The notes under the pieces are model-generated. The model was not told where the DNA came from. It did no database searches and worked only from the letters and a program-made list of their open reading frames with translations. 64,000 bases of DNA from contig JAVETB010000006.1 in the NCBI GenBank assembly GCA_034006265.1, positions 3,120-67,119 of the forward strand. The letters are read 5' to 3'. Below, piece by piece: positions 61,560 to 64,000 of the stretch (the first letter of the stretch is position 1; each line of letters starts with the position of its first letter). A program made the position numbers and the translations under genes. The stretch comes from Syntrophus sp034006265 (GTDB lineage: Bacteria > Desulfobacterota > Syntrophia > Syntrophales > Syntrophaceae).

Positions 61560-62627
61560 ATGTCAGGGAATACTTTAGGGACGGTCTTTCGGGTGACCAC
61601 CTGGGGGGAATCTCATGGAGCGGCCCTCGGCGCCGTTATCGATGGCTGCCCGCCGGGGCTTTTGCTCTCCGAAGAGCTGATCCAGGCCGCCCTCGACAGA
61701 AGAAAGCCGGGCGGGCAACACTTTGCCTCCCCCCGGCAGGAGGCGGATCGCGTGGAAATCCTCTCCGGCGTCTTTGAGGGAAAAACCACGGGGACGGCGA
61801 TTGCGCTGCTCATCCGAAATCGTGATGCGGACAGCGAAGCCTACAAGCACCTTCGGGCGGTTTTTCGACCCGGGCATGGAGATTATTCGTACTACAGAAA
61901 GTATGGCTTCCGGGACCATCGCGGGGGAGGACGGGCCTCTGGACGGGAAACGGTGGCCCGCGTGGCGGCTGGGGCTGTGGCGTCGCTGGTGACGGAAGCC
62001 GCGGGGATCCAGGTCCTGGCCTATACGGTGGCCCTGGGGGGGATTTGGATCTCCCGGAGCAGCCCCGGGAGGATCTGCAGGGAATCCCTTGAAAATTCCC
62101 TGTACTGCCCTGATCCGGAAGCTGCAGCCAGAATGCTGGATCGGCTGGCTGAGGTCCGACAGCAGGGGGATTCCCTGGGAGGAATCGTAGAAATCGTGGT
62201 GCGGGACTGTCCGGCAGGGCTGGGAGAGCCGGTCTTCGACAAGATGGATGCTGATCTGGCCGGTGCCCTCATGAGCATCGGCACCGTCAAAGGGGTGGAA
62301 ATCGGAGCAGGTTTCTCCGTGGCGGACATGCTGGGTTCGGAGAGCAACGATCCCTTGGGTCCCGGTGGATTCCTTTCCAACATCTCCGGCGGGATTCTGG
62401 CCGGAATTACCAACGGAGAAGAAATCGTCATGCGGGTGGCCTGCAAGCCCATTCCGTCCATTTCCAGGCCCCAGCAGACGATTGACGTGGAGGGACATCC
62501 GACGACGCTCTCAATCGGCGGCCGGCACGATGCCTGCGTGATCCCGCGAATCGTTCCCGTGTGTGAGGCCATGGTGCAGATGGTTCTGGCGGACCATCTG
62601 CTGCGGCAGAAGGCGGTGACGCCGTGA
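61560..62627 (+). CDS. aroC: chorismate synthase
   Basis: AroC makes chorismate from EPSP using reduced FMN. The 355 residues start GTVFRVTTWGESHGAALGAV (conserved GESHG), with PGGQHFASPRQEADRVEILSG, FRPGHGDYSYYRKYG, GGGRASGRETVARVAAGAVA, GLGEPVFDKMDADLAGALMS, GGILAGITNGEEIVMRVA and the C-terminal GGRHDACVIPRIVPVCEAM; each is a family signature block. AAGGGAAGG precedes ATG 61560. It lies 92 bp after aroK. Confidence 0.97.
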   Translation: MSGNTLGTVFRVTTWGESHGAALGAVIDGCPPGLLLSEELIQAALDRRKPGGQHFASPRQEADRVEILSGVFEGKTTGTAIALLIRNRDADSEAYKHLRAVFRPGHGDYSYYRKYGFRDHRGGGRASGRETVARVAAGAVASLVTEAAGIQVLAYTVALGGIWISRSSPGRICRESLENSLYCPDPEAAARMLDRLAEVRQQGDSLGGIVEIVVRDCPAGLGEPVFDKMDADLAGALMSIGTVKGVEIGAGFSVADMLGSESNDPLGPGGFLSNISGGILAGITNGEEIVMRVACKPIPSISRPQQTIDVEGHPTTLSIGGRHDACVIPRIVPVCEAMVQMVLADHLLRQKAVTP

Positions 62628-62662
62628 CCGGGATAAAGTGAACGAAAGGCGGGGCAGGAAAC

Positions 62663-63457
62663 ATGGATATTGGCATTATTGGCGGCAAAGGGGATATGGG
62701 CAGGTGGTTTGAGAAATTTTTCAAAAGCCTGGGTTATTCGGTCTTGATCGCGGGAAGAAATGAAGGAACGACCCTGGCTGAGATGGGAAAAAGGTGTTCC
62801 GTTGTGATCGTGAGCGTGCCCGTCGGTGTTACGACGGAGGTGATCGAACAGATCGGACCGCTCATGGCAAAAGATGCCCTGCTGATGGATATCACCTCCC
62901 TCAAGGCGGGGCCTGTAAAGGCCATGCTGCGCTGCGCCGAATGCGATGTGATCGGATGCCACCCCCTCTTCGGCCCGGAAGTGCCTTCACTGGAGGGATA
63001 TTCCTTCGTGATCTGCCCGGCCCGGTCCGGAAACGGGAGATGGATTGCCTGGTTGCGCACGCTTTTGAAGGACAACGGAGCGCGGCTTGTAGAGACATCT
63101 CCGGAGGAGCATGATCGGTTCATGAGCATCATCCAGGGATTGAACCATTTTAACACCATGACCTTCGGCCTCGTCATGAACGCGATGGAGACGGATATTG
63201 AAGCCCTGAAGCCCTACATGACGCCGATATTTGAGGAGAAAATCAGGATTGTCAAAGAAGTGTTCAGTCACAATGCCCGCATGTATTCGGAAATCCTCAC
63301 CCGGAATCCCTATCTGCCTGCCATCCTGGACTCCTATGAACAAACCATGAAGGAACTGAAGAATCTGATCGAGAAGCGCGATGCCCGGACCCTTCAGAAG
63401 CGACTTGAAACGGCAGGAAGCCGCTTCCCGGAAATGGTCAAAAGAAATCCGTCCTGA
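62663..63457 (+). CDS. tyrA: prephenate dehydrogenase (TyrA-like)
   Basis: TyrA oxidatively decarboxylates prephenate to 4-hydroxyphenylpyruvate with NAD(P)+. The 264 residues begin MDIGIIGGKGDMGRWFEKFF, a GxGxxG nucleotide loop. VIVSVPVGVT, DITSLKAGPV, GCHPLFGPEVPSLEG (the catalytic His is conserved in this motif) and QGLNHFNTMTFGL follow. Together with the upstream mutase domain it gives the Tyr branch. An NAD-dependent arogenate specificity cannot be excluded. It is the last gene in the aro run; no terminator hairpin with a U-run follows before the convergent gene. Confidence 0.88.
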   Translation: MDIGIIGGKGDMGRWFEKFFKSLGYSVLIAGRNEGTTLAEMGKRCSVVIVSVPVGVTTEVIEQIGPLMAKDALLMDITSLKAGPVKAMLRCAECDVIGCHPLFGPEVPSLEGYSFVICPARSGNGRWIAWLRTLLKDNGARLVETSPEEHDRFMSIIQGLNHFNTMTFGLVMNAMETDIEALKPYMTPIFEEKIRIVKEVFSHNARMYSEILTRNPYLPAILDSYEQTMKELKNLIEKRDARTLQKRLETAGSRFPEMVKRNPS

Positions 63458-63499
63458 AAAGATCTCCGGGATATTCAAGATCGGGATCAAGGACGGCGC

Positions 63500-64000
63500 C
63501 TAGGCCGGGGGAGATGTCCTTTTTAGGAATGATTCCATAATCTTTCCTTCCTGGAATTCGGGATTAATTTTCAAGGCCTCCTGGATGGCGGCCAGGGCTT
63601 CTTTCCAATCCTTCAGTTCAATATGGATCCGGGCAATGTTGTAGTACAATCCTTCATCGTCGGATTGAAGGGCGAGGGCTTTCTTGAAGTCGTGAAGAGC
63701 TTCCCGGTAACGCCGCTGCCGGCGGTGTTCAATGCCCGAAGTGTTGTACCATTGGAGAAGCCACCAGAGGATTTCATCGTTGCCGCCGATGATGTCTTTT
63801 GCGGTTTCATAATCATCGCTGTCGATGAAGCTTTTTGCTTCCTTTGCAAGATTCTCGATTCTGGATTCTTCAGGCTCGTCGGGCGGATCTGTTTCTTGAG
63901 GGTTTTCGTTCGACCCGCCGGCCTGCTCTTCCATATATCCCTTTATTTCCTCATCCTTGATGATCAGCAGCTGCTTGACGAATTCCAGAGTCGTTGCGGC
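63500..64000 (-). CDS. TPR-repeat protein (open to right edge)
   Basis: This minus-strand frame is open from its stop at 63500 to the right edge. A possible ATG lies at 63934, but plausible protein sequence (LEFVKQLLIIKDEEIKGY) continues upstream of it, so the start is probably outside. The visible part has an acidic linker (SNENPQETDPPDEPEESR) and two tetratricopeptide repeats: GIEHRRQRRYREALHDFKKA and YYNIARIHIELKDWKEALAA with LKINPEF. TPRs mediate protein-protein contacts; no specific function can be given. It is convergent with tyrA. Confidence 0.7.
   Translation of the reverse strand, partial: AATTLEFVKQLLIIKDEEIKGYMEEQAGGSNENPQETDPPDEPEESRIENLAKEAKSFIDSDDYETAKDIIGGNDEILWWLLQWYNTSGIEHRRQRRYREALHDFKKALALQSDDEGLYYNIARIHIELKDWKEALAAIQEALKINPEFQEGKIMESFLKRTSPPA

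Noticed and set aside
1..64000. CRISPR arrays, insertion sequences, tRNA or rRNA genes
   Set aside because: Reading through the gaps I saw no direct-repeat arrays, transposase motifs or cloverleaf/rRNA sequences. A covariance-model scan would be needed to exclude a missed tRNA.

Overview
The window looks like a chromosomal segment of an anaerobic deltaproteobacterium. A Syntrophus-like member of the Syntrophales is my best guess, inferred from gene content and style (AspRS-GatC fusion, TrpB2, TM1266-type hydrogenase regulator, stacked PAS histidine kinases, sigma-54 regulators) and not from any database search. The DNA is moderately GC-rich and densely coding. I see no insertion sequence, prophage, CRISPR array, rRNA or tRNA.

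Layout. Positions 1-8.3 kb are housekeeping: the end of an M29 aminopeptidase, a pyrimidine-dimer-glycosylase-like protein, the periplasmic protease Prc, then gmhA-grpE-dnaK and surE. From 8.3 to 17.2 kb come a universal stress protein, a methyltransferase, an adenine-deaminase-like amidohydrolase, a GpsA-like dehydrogenase, a solitary trpB2 behind a Trp attenuator, and rarA. From 17.2 to 27.2 kb lie three large orphan hybrid histidine kinases. From 27.6 to 33 kb, all on the minus strand, are a dynamin-like GTPase, a coiled-coil protein, two metalloprotein genes and an MTA/SAH-deaminase-like enzyme. At 33.1-36.9 kb an NtrB/NtrC-type pair (+) is divergent from what looks like a small sigma-54-dependent non-coding RNA (-). 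From 37 to 45.2 kb are a ModF-like ATPase, an AspRS-GatC fusion with an active-site-less GatA and a GatB, an aldehyde dehydrogenase and a TM1266-type regulator. Next, on the minus strand, is a CorA plus diadenylate cyclase/YbbR fusion operon.

The right-hand 15.5 kb (48.0-63.5 kb) is an aromatic amino acid supra-operon: trpEGDCFBA, then DAHP synthase, aroB, a chorismate mutase/dehydroquinase fusion, aroE, aroA, aroK, aroC and tyrA. All seven steps from E4P + PEP to chorismate, the Trp branch, and mutase plus dehydrogenase for Tyr are encoded. No prephenate dehydratase or aminotransferase is visible.

The most notable finding is a set of three ribosome-mediated attenuators read directly from the sequence: a WWW leader before trpE, a WW leader before the distant trpB2, and a YFSYYWYFY leader before DAHP synthase. 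The two Trp leaders fold into a six-segment cascade of alternative helices, instead of the four-segment enterobacterial design. Other points of interest are the AspRS-GatC/pseudo-GatA/GatB cluster and the putative sigma-54 small RNA with a palindromic upstream site.
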